Shown: positions 17,073-27,188, counted from the first letter of the stretch. The stretch is DNA of 64,000 bases from an uncultured Ruminococcus sp. (GCA_902786965.1 CADAEJ010000001.1:95370-159369); one strand, 5' to 3'. The notes: generated from the letters alone by a model not told the origin. Made by a program: numbers and translations.

Positions 17073-18203
17073 TTGAACACTAATGATCCAAACGAATTTA
17101 CAAATCAGAATGCTGATCCAAATACTGTGAATACAGCACAAAAGGCCGAACCTGCTGCTTTGTATTGCAGCCACTGCGGAAGGCAGATATCGCCTGACAG
17201 CATATTCTGTAACTACTGTGCAACACCTGTTGCTGCGGCAAAAGTTGATCAGCAGCCTTACGGTGCGCCAGCTAATCCGCAAAGCAATTTCGGCGCATAC
17301 GCACACGATCAGTCAAATACGATGGGCAGTTCATTCACTGCGCAAGGCGCAATGAACGATCCCTATCAGTATCATCCAAACGCGCCATACAATAATCAGG
17401 CAGGCAATACAGGCTTTGGCGGATATCAGTTCTCTGCGTACAACGCGTTTGCGATGGATCCGCGATATAAGCAGTTCCAGGTCAGCAACTTACAGCCAGG
17501 GCAGAGAGAGATCGTTCGCTGCACACAGGTATCAAAAAGCTACGGCAGCAGCAACGCTCTCAACCCTTTGAACCTTGTTATCGGCAACGGCCGCGTTATA
17601 GGTCTGCTTGGACCTAACGGAAGCGGTAAAACTACGCTGATAAAGCTTATGTGCGGATTACTTACTCCAACGACAGGCACAATAACGATCAACTCAACAC
17701 CTATTGGCGCGGCTACAAAGGCAATGGTATCATATCTTCCGGACCGTACATATATCCCCGATTGGATGAAGATACGAAACATTCTTGATTATTTCTGCGA
17801 TTTCTACGCAGATTTTCGCCGTCCTTTAGCTGAAACAATGCTGGGTAATCTGCACATCGATCCCAACGCTGTTATGAAAACTCTTTCAAAAGGTACTCAG
17901 GAAAAGGTTCAGCTTGTACTTGTCATGAGCCGAAATGCAAGCTTGTATCTGCTTGACGAACCTATCGCAGGCGTTGACCCTGTTGCAAGAGATTATATCC
18001 TTGATACGATCATTCGTGCGCACAATCCTGATTCAAGCGTTGTTATTTCCACACATCTTATCACCGATATCGAGCCTGCACTCAACGAAGTAATTATGAT
18101 AAAATACGGCAGCCTTGCTTTGCAGGGTGATGCCGATCAGCTGAGAAGGACCTTTGGCAAATCACTCAATGATATTTTCAAGGAGGTGTTTGCAGGATGT
18201 TAA
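17073..18203 (+). CDS. ABC transporter ATPase with N-terminal zinc ribbon
   Basis: 376 residues. Residues about 30-52 form a double-CxxC zinc ribbon (YCSHCGRQ...FCNYCATP). A Gln/Asn/Tyr/Pro-rich low-complexity linker of about 90 residues follows, then a complete ABC domain: GLLGPNGSGKTTLIKLMCGL (Walker A), LSKGTQEKVQLVLVM (signature), LYLLDEPIAGVDP (Walker B) and the H-loop in VISTHLI. It starts with TTG 17073 behind AAGGGAG. It overlaps the permease gene by 7 bases. Together they form a drug- or peptide-type exporter; zinc-ribbon fusions suggest a sensing or docking role for the N-terminus. Substrate unknown. Confidence 0.88.
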   Translation: MNTNDPNEFTNQNADPNTVNTAQKAEPAALYCSHCGRQISPDSIFCNYCATPVAAAKVDQQPYGAPANPQSNFGAYAHDQSNTMGSSFTAQGAMNDPYQYHPNAPYNNQAGNTGFGGYQFSAYNAFAMDPRYKQFQVSNLQPGQREIVRCTQVSKSYGSSNALNPLNLVIGNGRVIGLLGPNGSGKTTLIKLMCGLLTPTTGTITINSTPIGAATKAMVSYLPDRTYIPDWMKIRNILDYFCDFYADFRRPLAETMLGNLHIDPNAVMKTLSKGTQEKVQLVLVMSRNASLYLLDEPIAGVDPVARDYILDTIIRAHNPDSSVVISTHLITDIEPALNEVIMIKYGSLALQGDADQLRRTFGKSLNDIFKEVFAGC

Positions 18204-18937
18204 GAAAGCTGCTAAAGTACGAGTTTATCTTCTTGATAAAGGATTTCTCTCGTATCTACATCATCTATGGGATCGAAGTATTGATCCTGGCACTGCTGCT
18301 TAGCATAGGTGGCACGCCCACAGCTCACGGGCTTTACACACTTATCAGTATTTTTGCAATAATATATTATATTTTTACATTCGTTCTTGCATTACTGACT
18401 ATATCCCACAACGTTCGGCGATTTAAAAAGAATATGTTCAGCCACGAAGGATACCTGACGAACACACTTCCTGTAACTCCTGCTCAGCACGTTATAGCAA
18501 AAGTCATCGTAGGTGCAGTTAATTATGTGATCAGCTTTATAGTTATATATCTCGGTATGCTGATACTGTTTGCCTGCACAGGACATGGCGATGATTTCAG
18601 AAGAGTAATGGATTTTGCATTTGAGAATCTGAACCGATTCGACCTTGTCCTTCCATTCTTCTTTCAGATGGCAACGGGATTTCTTGCGCTGCTTATGTCT
18701 TGCTACCTGGTTTCCTCAATAAGCTCAATGATCGGCGGAAGCAAGGGGGTAAGTGCAGTTCTTGCGGTCGGTCTGGTCATTGGGTATATTATGATAGTTT
18801 CGCTGCTTTCATCTGCAATGCAAGGCAGTGATACATCAACAACAATGTATATTATGTCACTGGTATATTTAATTGGTGCGGGCATTGAGTTCGGCGCAGT
18901 GATACATATCATCAAGAATAATCTTAATCTACAGTGA
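18197..18937 (+). CDS. ABC transporter permease
   Basis: 246 residues with about six membrane helices (for example residues 20-40, 45-75, 105-130, 150-175, 180-205 and 215-240) and no soluble domain. It overlaps the zinc-ribbon ATPase gene by 7 bases and is its partner permease by context. The sequence resembles ABC-2-type permeases of Firmicutes exporters but I cannot name a subfamily. A strong terminator follows. Confidence 0.8.
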   Translation: MLRKLLKYEFIFLIKDFSRIYIIYGIEVLILALLLSIGGTPTAHGLYTLISIFAIIYYIFTFVLALLTISHNVRRFKKNMFSHEGYLTNTLPVTPAQHVIAKVIVGAVNYVISFIVIYLGMLILFACTGHGDDFRRVMDFAFENLNRFDLVLPFFFQMATGFLALLMSCYLVSSISSMIGGSKGVSAVLAVGLVIGYIMIVSLLSSAMQGSDTSTTMYIMSLVYLIGAGIEFGAVIHIIKNNLNLQ

Positions 18938-18950
18938 TACACTAATTTAA

Positions 18951-18988
18951 CAGCAGTCAGGCTTTAAAGCTCCGACTGCTGCTTTTTT
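18951..18988 (+). terminator. Terminator of the ABC exporter operon
   Basis: CAGCAGTC (18951-18958) pairs with GACTGCTG (18974-18981), with an inner GCTTTAAAGC self-palindrome, followed by six T. Confidence 0.85.
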
Positions 18989-19046
18989 ATATATAGAAAC
19001 ACACTATCCAAATTGGAACACTCAGAAAATGTATTGGGTGCTGCTT

Positions 19047-19715
19047 TTACCTTTTTATCTCTCCGTCTTCGATGCGAACGATGCGGTCAGCACCGCTTGC
19101 TATGCCCTCATCGTGGGTAACGATAACAACAGTCTTGTTGTACTTTTTGTTCACCTCGTGCAAGAGCGAGATAACCTCCTCGCCCGTTTTCTTATCAAGA
19201 TTTCCCGTTGGTTCGTCGCACAGCACTATCTGCGGGTCGTTGGCAAGTGCGCGCGCTATCGCTGCCCTTTGCTGCTGACCGCCCGAAAGCTCGGACGGCA
19301 GGTGCGTTTTTCTGTCTGACAGACCGAGTATATCACACAGTTCATCAATATATGCAGTATCGGGACGCTTGTTCGACAGCAGCACAGGGACGATTATGTT
19401 TTCGGTGACGGTAAGCTCTGGGATAAGGCAGAATTTCTGGAACACAAAGCCAATATTCTCACGCCGTATTTTTGCGAGCTTTTTGTCCTTGGTCTGCGTG
19501 ACTTTTATGTCACCGATGAACACATCTCCCGAGGTCGGTCGGTCAAGGCAGCCAAGCATATGCAGCAGCGTTGACTTTCCGCTGCCGCTTGTTCCGCATA
19601 TAGCTGTGAAACTGCCTTTTTCAATTTCAAGATCAACACCTTTGAGTGCATCGACCGTCTGTGTGCCCATTTTGTATTGTTTGGTAAGACCTTGGGTTCT
19701 TATTTGAATTTCCAT
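19047..19715 (-). CDS. ABC transporter ATPase, MacB/LolD type
   Basis: 222 residues. Walker A CGTSGSGKSTLLHMLG, Q-loop VFQKF, signature LSGGQQQRAAIARAL, Walker B IVLCDEPTGNLD and H-loop VTHD are intact. This subfamily works with FtsX-type permeases to export lipoproteins, peptides or antibiotics by a mechanotransmission mechanism. It lies 12 bases downstream of the FtsX permease gene and shares its operon. That permease carries an in-frame stop, so the transporter may not be functional in this strain. Confidence 0.92.
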   Translation of the reverse strand: MEIQIRTQGLTKQYKMGTQTVDALKGVDLEIEKGSFTAICGTSGSGKSTLLHMLGCLDRPTSGDVFIGDIKVTQTKDKKLAKIRRENIGFVFQKFCLIPELTVTENIIVPVLLSNKRPDTAYIDELCDILGLSDRKTHLPSELSGGQQQRAAIARALANDPQIVLCDEPTGNLDKKTGEEVISLLHEVNKKYNKTVVIVTHDEGIASGADRIVRIEDGEIKR

Positions 19716-19727
19716 TTTTGCGCCTCC

Positions 19728-20963
19728 TTAAAAGCTTGACTTTTCAATTTCATCTACAATAGACTGCTTACGGATAAACCGTATCTGCGGCATGGTGACG
19801 AGCAGGATTATCACAAAGTAAACTGCAAGCATAATAATAACTGCTGCCTTGATATTGCTGTCATACAAGTTATACTCGTATGGTACATTATTTATCCAAG
19901 GAACGCTTTCAGCGCCTTGTGCGAATATCGGCAAGCGAGGTGACCATTCGCCTCTTTCTACTTTTTGAGCTATATACTTGAACAGCTTATTACAAAGCAT
20001 GAGAGGCACAAATGAACACAGCACACCAACGATCGGATATAAGAGGTTTTGTCTGCATATCATAAACAGTATCTGCCTTGTTGACATACCACAGGCACGC
20101 AGCATTGCAAACTTGCGAGAACGCATACGAATATCAGTGTACAGACTTATGCCGATCGTCACAGCAGCGGTAAGTGCTATTATAATCATCATTGAGTAAT
20201 AGATGCTCATTATCTTGCGTGTGCCCTTGTTCATGCTCTCAGTTATCTCGGTGGTGGAATAGCTCGATATACCCTTAGTTTGTGCGATCGTATCGTACCA
20301 CAAATTGTCCGCATCTTCTATTGAAGCATCATTATTTATCTTAATTGAAAGTTCAGTCAGATTGCGTTCTCCAACTCCCCATTTCTCAAATGAATCGGGT
20401 GAACAGAAAACGTTGAGCCCTTTGTCGCCCTCGGCTGCTTCGGTCATTAATTTGTTTGCAACATCAAGGTCGAGGATAATGACTGCGCCGATCTTCACAT
20501 TTATATCTTTGCGCTTGCCTATCGCATACGAGCGCTCCTCGGTCTCCTCGCCCGTGTAGGACTTTACTTTCTTTTGGTATACAGGCTCGCCGAGTTGGCT
20601 GAAATCGAGCGAGCTGAAATCAAGCTGCTCCTCTTTTTCGTTCAAAACAATATCCGACAGCGGCAGGTTATCTCCTGCTTTGAACGTCTTTTCAAACTTT
20701 ATCTTGTTTGTGATGTCCATAACAAGCAGCACCTCGCTGCCGTCTTTGAGCTTTTGCTTGTCAATTTTGCCGTCGATAACGAATTTGTCAAGCTCGTCAA
20801 GCGTATCATCAAACAGCGCAACAGTCGGACAGGAATAGATAAGGTCTGCCTTTTTGTAGCCGATCTTTTCTATCATCGCCTCTTCGCTTTCTTTCTGTGC
20901 GATGTCAAACTCGTGAGCATTTTCAGGGTCAATGTCGGCAAACTTTTTCAGCTCATATTTTTT
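19728..20963 (-). pseudogene. FtsX-like ABC permease, C-terminal part beyond an in-frame stop
   Basis: This is the continuation, in the same frame, of the permease at 20964-22703 past a TAA. It encodes about 411 residues: the rest of the second extracytoplasmic domain, then three helices (YYSMMIIIALTAAVTIGISL, NLLYPIVGVLCSFVPLMLC and AAVIIMLAVYFVIILLVTMP) that form the second FtsX domain. An internal ATG at 20876 could restart translation, but no clear ribosome site precedes it. Without this half the permease would lack its second membrane bundle. A sequencing error remains possible. Confidence 0.75.
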
Positions 20964-22703
20964 TTAATTTGATTTTGTCTCGTCATCAAGCTCGTTTTCC
21001 GTAAAACTGAGCCTTGTTGACGATACTGTGCTCTTTGCAAAAATGTCATCCACAACATCACTGTTTTTCAACGTTTCATAGCCGCTGATCTTTATTCCTT
21101 TTTCATGATGATTTTCAATGTTGAAAAGAAACATATCATTTTGTGAATTCTTTTCAGCTTTATAGTCCCAGTAGCTAAGCCCATTATTCTCTTTTTGCTG
21201 TTTCAGTATGCCGTTTTCATATCGGGCTTTTGCACTAAAATACGCATAACCCGTAAGCGCAATGCTCATAACGAGTATGCTGACTATAGTAATGCGAATA
21301 TTGTGCATTCTTATTCTGCGTATCAACAGCCATTTCCAGCTGCGGTACTTGCCTGCGGGCTTGTTCCTGCAAAATAATCTTTTGCGTGTTTTGCTCTGCG
21401 CAAACATCTGCACGGGAGTTTTGCCTCTGAAAGAAAACAGTGCGATAAACACCGAAAGCTCAACACAGATAATAGTAGTCACAAGCGAAAGAATAAACGG
21501 GTCAAATGTGACGGCGTTTATGTACTTTATGCAGGAAAATCCATAGTTCAGTTTAAGGTCGTATATCTTATTGAGTGCGTCGACCAAGCCGATATGCGCA
21601 AGGCTGCCGAGTGCAAGTCCGATACCGATACAAACAAGCGCTGTTATCGTAAAGTCAGCAAAAATATATATCGTTAAATGCTTTTCTTCAAGTCCAAGAC
21701 TGCGAAGTACTGCAAAATTTTCCTGCTTGTCTTTTATTATGTTTTTTGTTATGCCCACAACTGACAGGATAATGATTATGAAAATGATTAAAGTTAGAAT
21801 GGGCATTAGTATCTGCGAGTAAAAGTCTTTTAATGTCGTATTGTCTTCTATTGCTTTGTTCAGTCCGCCATAAGTTCCGTTCCCGTATTCGGGATTAAAC
21901 ATATCACCGCCAATACCCAAAACAAAAGAATGTGCAAATCTTCTGCCATTATCTTCTTCATATTCTAAGGTTTTATCTGTAAGATAACGTGCCCTGAAAT
22001 ATATATCACTCGGTTTGTCTATATCCGTCTGAATGAAACAGGTTACGCTTTTGCTTGCAAAAATATCGTTCTGACTGATATGGAAATACACGCTTGGCAT
22101 ATTATATCCTTCCTCGCCTAAACGATATGGATATCTGAGCCAGTGGATATTTCCTATGGTCTCTTTGTTCTCCAGATCAAACACTCCGCTAAGGGTGTAT
22201 TCTTTTTTGTCAAGTTTAGTTCCATTTGGATCGTAAAGTATAAAACTTACTTTCTGCCTGGGATAAGGCTTCAGACCAATTTTTTTTGCAGTTGCTATAT
22301 CCATTGAAACTTCATTTTCATTTTCGGGATGATGACCTCTGGTGCAAGTCATATGATAAATATCCTCAGATTCCTTGTTGTTAAATGCAGCAGCATATGC
22401 TATTACATCTGAATCGTTTTGTACATATCCAAGTTCATACTGAACACCAAGTCCGATTATATCCTGGTCTTCTTTCAGTTTCTCAGCCGTTTCATCATCA
22501 GCACCGTACAGTGATATATCATAATTTCCAAGCAAACGAAATTCTTCTTCCAGCACGGCATCTTTCTCACTGCGAACAAGTAAAGCTGTGCAGCACAGCG
22601 CACTCACACCAAGCACCAGCGACAGCATCAGCGTGAACAAGCGTCGTTTGTGATGCAGCCAGTATTTCAGCGATATCTTTGTAAGCATTTTTATCTTTTT
22701 CAT
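20964..22703 (-). CDS. FtsX-like ABC permease, N-terminal part (ends at in-frame TAA)
   Basis: 579 residues as read. It has a first helix near residues 22-45, a MacB-type extracytoplasmic domain, the first FtsX bundle of three helices (ILTLIIFIIIILSVVGI onward) and another helix around ITIVSILVMSIALTGYA. It then stops at TAA 20966-20964, within an A-rich run (minus strand TTAAAAAAAA). The frame continues uninterrupted in 19728-20963, so the original protein was about 990 residues. ATG 22703 is preceded by GGGAGGTG. Probably a recent nonsense change or a sequencing error. Confidence 0.82.
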   Translation of the reverse strand: MKKIKMLTKISLKYWLHHKRRLFTLMLSLVLGVSALCCTALLVRSEKDAVLEEEFRLLGNYDISLYGADDETAEKLKEDQDIIGLGVQYELGYVQNDSDVIAYAAAFNNKESEDIYHMTCTRGHHPENENEVSMDIATAKKIGLKPYPRQKVSFILYDPNGTKLDKKEYTLSGVFDLENKETIGNIHWLRYPYRLGEEGYNMPSVYFHISQNDIFASKSVTCFIQTDIDKPSDIYFRARYLTDKTLEYEEDNGRRFAHSFVLGIGGDMFNPEYGNGTYGGLNKAIEDNTTLKDFYSQILMPILTLIIFIIIILSVVGITKNIIKDKQENFAVLRSLGLEEKHLTIYIFADFTITALVCIGIGLALGSLAHIGLVDALNKIYDLKLNYGFSCIKYINAVTFDPFILSLVTTIICVELSVFIALFSFRGKTPVQMFAQSKTRKRLFCRNKPAGKYRSWKWLLIRRIRMHNIRITIVSILVMSIALTGYAYFSAKARYENGILKQQKENNGLSYWDYKAEKNSQNDMFLFNIENHHEKGIKISGYETLKNSDVVDDIFAKSTVSSTRLSFTENELDDETKSN

Positions 22704-22762
22704 AACGCACCTCCCGATCAAGTCTCTATATATTAAGATAAAAAATCAGGAGATCGGTTATA

Positions 22763-22796
22763 TAAAAAATCCCGAAAGGCACAAGCCCTTCGGGAT
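22763..22796 (-). terminator. Terminator of the phosphofructokinase gene
   Basis: On the minus strand ATCCCGAAGGG pairs with CCTTTCGGGAT (one mismatch) around a short loop, followed by a T-run. Confidence 0.85.
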
Positions 22797-22811
22797 AACA
22801 TAGATCATTAT

Positions 22812-23888
22812 TTACTTATCACCAAACGAGATACCGATATCTCTTGCGGTCTTTACAAGCTGGTCATCCTCGGGTACAAACTTTGTCTTGCCTGCAACCT
22901 CGGAAAGCGGGTTTTCAGTAACATTATCCTTTACCATTGCTACTGCATAGCCATACTTTTCTTTAGAGATAAGCTTTGCTGCGTGAACACCGAACTTTGT
23001 TGCCAGAACTCTGTCATAAGCCGACGGACTTCCGCCGCGGAGCATATGACCCGGAACACATACCCTTGCCTCGCTGCCTGTCATCTGCTCGATCTGCTTT
23101 GCGATCCTGCTTGTTGCAGTTGTAATGCCCTGCTCTGCTCTTAATGCAGCACGTTCCTTCTTCTTCATCTTTGCCTCGTTGATATCAAAAGCGCCCTCCG
23201 CAACTGCCATGATAGCAAATCTCTTATCCTTACGCTTTTCGCACGCCTCGGCGAGCTTTTCGATATCATACGGTATCTCAGGGATAACTATCATATCTGC
23301 ACCGCCTGCAACACCTGAGTAAAGTGTCAGCCAGCCTGCCTTATTACCCATGATCTCGCAGACAAGTATTCTTCCGTGGGAGTTAGCTGTTGAGTGAAGC
23401 CTGTCGATGACATCGGTCGCGGTATTAACAGCCGTATGGAAACCAAATGTTACACTCGTGCCCCAGATATCATTATCTATCGTCTTTGGAAGACCGATAA
23501 CGTTGAGCCCTTCCTCGGAAAGCAGATTTGCAGTCTTGTGAGTACCATTTCCGCCGAGGGTGAGCAGGCAGTCAAGCTTTTGCTTTTTATAAGTATCCTT
23601 CATTGACTTGACCTTATCGACATTATCCTCTTCAACGATCTGCATCTTCTTGAAGGGAGTTCTCTTTGTGCCGAAGATAGTTCCGCCTGTGGTGAGTATA
23701 CCTGAAAAGTCCGACTGGTTCATTACACGGCACATATTGTTCATCAGTCCGAAATAGCCGTCCTCGATACCGATTATCTCAACATCGTTGCCGAACCTTT
23801 CATAGCAAGCCTTAGCAACACCTCTGATAGTCGCATTAAGTCCCGGGCAGTCACCGCCGCTTGTAAGGATACCAATTCTTCGTTTCAT
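22812..23888 (-). CDS. 6-phosphofructokinase, non-classical (possibly PPi-dependent)
   Basis: Phosphorylates fructose 6-phosphate in glycolysis. 358 residues with the family's TSGGDCPGLNA start, GLPKTIDNDIWG (catalytic loop), ILVCEIMGNKAGW and GHMLRGGSPSAYDR. The phosphoryl-donor site reads GGNGT, with Gly at the position equivalent to E. coli 104 (ATP-like), while PKTIDND has Lys at the 124 position (typical of PPi-dependent enzymes). Such mixed Gly/Lys enzymes form a separate group whose donor cannot be predicted from sequence. GGAGG precedes the ATG; a terminator follows. It appears monocistronic. Confidence 0.88.
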   Translation of the reverse strand: MKRRIGILTSGGDCPGLNATIRGVAKACYERFGNDVEIIGIEDGYFGLMNNMCRVMNQSDFSGILTTGGTIFGTKRTPFKKMQIVEEDNVDKVKSMKDTYKKQKLDCLLTLGGNGTHKTANLLSEEGLNVIGLPKTIDNDIWGTSVTFGFHTAVNTATDVIDRLHSTANSHGRILVCEIMGNKAGWLTLYSGVAGGADMIVIPEIPYDIEKLAEACEKRKDKRFAIMAVAEGAFDINEAKMKKKERAALRAEQGITTATSRIAKQIEQMTGSEARVCVPGHMLRGGSPSAYDRVLATKFGVHAAKLISKEKYGYAVAMVKDNVTENPLSEVAGKTKFVPEDDQLVKTARDIGISFGDK

Positions 23889-23912
23889 AAACTATTCCTC
23901 CGTTTCTGATCA

Positions 23913-26201
23913 TCAATACTTGTCATCGTCATCATCCAAGAAATCGCCGAGATCGGAAAGGTCAATACTTCCTACCTCCTCAACCGGATTATCGTGTGCA
24001 GCAGGTGTGATCTGCTTTGCTGCGTCTTCGCTTTCGTCATCATCGTGAATAATAGTATACTCAAACTTGTTCGATGTTTTTTGGTGTGAATCAGATTCAC
24101 CCGAAGCAGCGCCCTCAGTTAGTCTGAAGCGTGCGATCATGTTCTTGAGTATGAGCGACTGACTTGAAAGCTCTTCACTTGCAGATGCAAATCCAACAGC
24201 AGTTGATGTGTTCTTGGATACAACAGCGGATATCTGGTCAACACCTGTATCGATCTGAACAATAGCGTCAGCCTGTGCTTCGGAAGCATCTGTGATATTC
24301 TTGACCAGAGCTGTTATTTCCTCTGAACGCTGTACTATCTGACCGAGCGAGTTTGCTGTATCCTCTGCGATCCTCGAACCCTTTTCAACAGCAGCTGTGG
24401 AGTTTTCGATAAGCTGTGCTGTTTGTTTAGCAGCTTCAGCCGATCTTGAGGCAAGTCGTCTGACTTCATCAGCAACAACGCCAAAGCCCTTTGAACCCTC
24501 TCTTGCAGCCTCAACAGCGGCATTAAGAGCAAGGATATTGGTCTGGAATGAGATCTCATCAATAACTTTGATTATCTTTGCGATCTCCGCAGAGGTATCA
24601 TGTATCTCGTTCATAGCGTTAAGCATATTGGACATATCATCGTTGCAGCTGTTTATTGCCTCGGTGTTATCCATAACGATATTATACGCATTCTTTGCGT
24701 CGATAGAGTTCTGCTGTGTCTGCTTTGAAACGTCATTGAGCGTTGCAGAAAGCTCTTCAATAGCTGATGCCTGTTGAGTTGAGCCCTGCGAAAGTGCCTG
24801 TGCGGAATCCGATACCTGAACTGCACCCGAGTTTACCTGCTCTGCTGACATATTGATAGCGGCAAAGGTATCTGACAATGCGTTGAGGATATCATTGAAA
24901 GTACTCTTTATCTTATAGAAGTCACCCTTGAAGGTACCCTCCATCTTGTTGCAAAGATCACCCTCTGATATCTTGGTTAGAGATACTGTAATGATATTTA
25001 TGTACTGTCTCAGACTGAGTATAGTTTCATCAAGCGAGTTTGAAAGAACACCAAGCTCATCGTTTGAGTACCAGACATCAACCGGATCATTAAGGTTGCC
25101 CTGGGCAAGTTCCCTGATCCTTTCAGTTGTGGAAACGATCGGTTTGGATATCCTCTTTGCAAACAAAGAAGCTGCGATCATAGCAACACTCAAAAGAAGA
25201 ATACTTACTATAAATAAGCTTTCAAGTGCATACATTGTTGTCTTTGTAAAATCCTTGGTATTGCTTACCATAACAAGCTTAGCGTTGAATGCATTTACTT
25301 TAGAATAGCCGGCAAGAAGGTCATTATCTTTAAACTCAAACGTAACGTATCCATCATCATCTTTAAGTATCTCTTCAAATGCTTTGCCCGCGCTCTTGTA
25401 ATCGCTGTTATCCTTGCCTATGGAAACGGGGTTCTCATATTTGAATCTTGGATCTTTTGTCGGATGGATGATGATGTTTCCGCTATCATCGACAAGATAA
25501 AGCTCACCCATATCGCTTAATGATGTGCTTTCAAGGATACTTGAGATCGAATACCCATTCAGTATAGCGCTAATAACAATACTTTGGTTATTCTCGGGAT
25601 TTGAAGTTTTGACAAGTACTGCAAAGCACATCATATTGTCCGTCTTAATGCATTTTGTGATAACAGGTTTATCGGAAGAAAGTGCTGCTCTGACATCATC
25701 GACCTGAACAACGGTTTTAGCATCCATTGTTTTATCGCCCTTAGATGCAAGCACAGAGCCGTTTTCATCAAATGCAAAAATAGCACAGTAATCGCCCAAT
25801 GACACATTAAAACGATCATTTACATTGATAAGGAACTGGCTTCTTGCATTTAGAACAGCATCTGACAGATTGGAAACTCCTCTTACTTTAGAGCTGCGAA
25901 GTGTTTCGTCAAGAGTTTCACCCAGGCGAACAACAGCTTGATCGCAATAGCTTGCTGTACTGTTGGCTATCGGCATGATCGTATTAGCCAGAGTTTCAAT
26001 TGAAGCCTTGTTCACAAATCTTACCGAAACAAAGGTAAGAACGCCAACAAGAATAACTGCCACAACAATTACTGCGATCGTCAGCTTTGATTTCAGAGAT
26101 TTAAGGAATTTATTGCCTTTAAATGAGTAAAACGCAGCAGCTATAAAGGCAACTATAGCGACGCACATAAGAATTATTTTTACGGTATCTGACATCCACA
26201 T
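23913..26201 (-). CDS. Methyl-accepting chemotaxis protein
   Basis: Chemoreceptor of 762 residues. An extra N-terminal helix (residues about 8-26) precedes the canonical TM1 (about 38-62). A dCache-type sensor domain of some 270 residues is bounded by TM2 (about 330-352), followed by HAMP ([20 protein letters not shown]) and the signalling hairpin with the conserved tip [20 protein letters not shown]. The C-terminus is an Asp-rich tail ([13 protein letters not shown]). The additional N-terminal helix is unusual and could place the true N-terminus outside the cell. It implies chemotactic signalling in this organism; the ligand is unknown. Its own promoter lies directly upstream. Confidence 0.93.
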   Translation of the reverse strand: MWMSDTVKIILMCVAIVAFIAAAFYSFKGNKFLKSLKSKLTIAVIVVAVILVGVLTFVSVRFVNKASIETLANTIMPIANSTASYCDQAVVRLGETLDETLRSSKVRGVSNLSDAVLNARSQFLINVNDRFNVSLGDYCAIFAFDENGSVLASKGDKTMDAKTVVQVDDVRAALSSDKPVITKCIKTDNMMCFAVLVKTSNPENNQSIVISAILNGYSISSILESTSLSDMGELYLVDDSGNIIIHPTKDPRFKYENPVSIGKDNSDYKSAGKAFEEILKDDDGYVTFEFKDNDLLAGYSKVNAFNAKLVMVSNTKDFTKTTMYALESLFIVSILLLSVAMIAASLFAKRISKPIVSTTERIRELAQGNLNDPVDVWYSNDELGVLSNSLDETILSLRQYINIITVSLTKISEGDLCNKMEGTFKGDFYKIKSTFNDILNALSDTFAAINMSAEQVNSGAVQVSDSAQALSQGSTQQASAIEELSATLNDVSKQTQQNSIDAKNAYNIVMDNTEAINSCNDDMSNMLNAMNEIHDTSAEIAKIIKVIDEISFQTNILALNAAVEAAREGSKGFGVVADEVRRLASRSAEAAKQTAQLIENSTAAVEKGSRIAEDTANSLGQIVQRSEEITALVKNITDASEAQADAIVQIDTGVDQISAVVSKNTSTAVGFASASEELSSQSLILKNMIARFRLTEGAASGESDSHQKTSNKFEYTIIHDDDESEDAAKQITPAAHDNPVEEVGSIDLSDLGDFLDDDDDKY

Positions 26202-26259
26202 TATATGATCACCCCTGATAATTTAGATTTAAACAAATTCATCAGATATTATTTATTTA

Positions 26260-26288
26260 AGTATATCATAATTGCACAAAAATTGCAA
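26260..26288 (-). promoter_or_regulatory. Sigma-A promoter of the chemoreceptor gene
   Basis: On the minus strand TTGCAA (26283-26288), a 17-base spacer and TATACT (26260-26265). Confidence 0.6.
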
Positions 26289-26366
26289 TAGAATCGTAAA
26301 TATTTTTTTGTAATTTTTATTATTGGTTTATCATAAGATTTAACAAATCGGAACGAGGTCGATACT

Positions 26367-27188
26367 ATGCGAAATATGATAAACACAAACAAAATGCTGA
26401 TTAGGTTTATTGCTGCATTAACAGGAGTTGTATGTTCATTCATCGGTTTACGAGGAATTTATGCAAAATGTGCTGATGACAGCGACAATACGGTAAAAGT
26501 GATCGCATACGGGGGTATAGGGAACAGCAAAGGCGAAACAACTGTACAGCAGATCGAAGATGACATAATTTACCTGAACAATAAAGGCTACTCCCCTGTT
26601 TTTATTTCTGAACTTGCTGACTGTCTGAACAATGAGGGAGATCTGCCCGATAAGGCAGTTATACTAAGCTTTGACGGCGGATATTCGCAATATTACAGCG
26701 ATATATTCCCTCTGCTGAAAAAATACAGATTCAAGGCTGATATAACAGTTCTGGGCGAGGCGACAGAATATGCATCGAACAGTGCTGATGACAACCAAAG
26801 ATTTCTGCGTTGGGATGAGATAAGAGAGATGGACGGATCGGGTCTTGTCGAATTCTCAAACGGAACATATTCGATGTGGAACAAAATGGAATTTGAAAAA
26901 GAGGATTATGAAACTTATGAACAATACCGCTCGCGTATAGTGAGTGATATTGGAAAAGTACAGATGATATTTCAGCAAAACTGCGGATTTGAGCCGAGTG
27001 TATTCACTTATCCCAACGGCAAGGCAAATGATTTCAGTTCACGGCTTGTTAAACATCTTGGTTTCAAAGCAGCTGTAGAGATAGATAACAAATCAGTAAG
27101 ACTTCAGGAAAAAAACAAAACCGATACATACCATATTAAAAGGTACGATCGGTGCAGGATCAAAGATATTTCCGCTTTTTTCAGTTAA
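26367..27188 (+). CDS. Polysaccharide-deacetylase-fold protein, probably inactive
   Basis: 273 residues with a signal peptide or anchor (residues about 10-32) and a NodB-type polysaccharide deacetylase fold. The fold is recognisable from ILSFDGGYSQYYSDIFPLLK, LRWDEIREMDGSGLVEF and FTYPNGKAND. Active-site residues are lost. The TFDDG motif reads SFDGG, so the second Asp is Gly. The usual SHTYxxH metal-binding motif reads SNGTYSMW with both His missing, and the usual early YHxI reads YGGI. It is therefore probably a secreted pseudoenzyme, perhaps a glycan-binding protein. GAACGAGG precedes the ATG. Confidence 0.8.
   Translation: MRNMINTNKMLIRFIAALTGVVCSFIGLRGIYAKCADDSDNTVKVIAYGGIGNSKGETTVQQIEDDIIYLNNKGYSPVFISELADCLNNEGDLPDKAVILSFDGGYSQYYSDIFPLLKKYRFKADITVLGEATEYASNSADDNQRFLRWDEIREMDGSGLVEFSNGTYSMWNKMEFEKEDYETYEQYRSRIVSDIGKVQMIFQQNCGFEPSVFTYPNGKANDFSSRLVKHLGFKAAVEIDNKSVRLQEKNKTDTYHIKRYDRCRIKDISAFFS

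Noticed and set aside
19728-22703. Programmed frameshift at the A-run in the permease
   Set aside because: Both halves are in the same frame, and the stop precedes the A-run, so slippage there would not rescue it. Nonsense mutation, sequencing error or readthrough are simpler.
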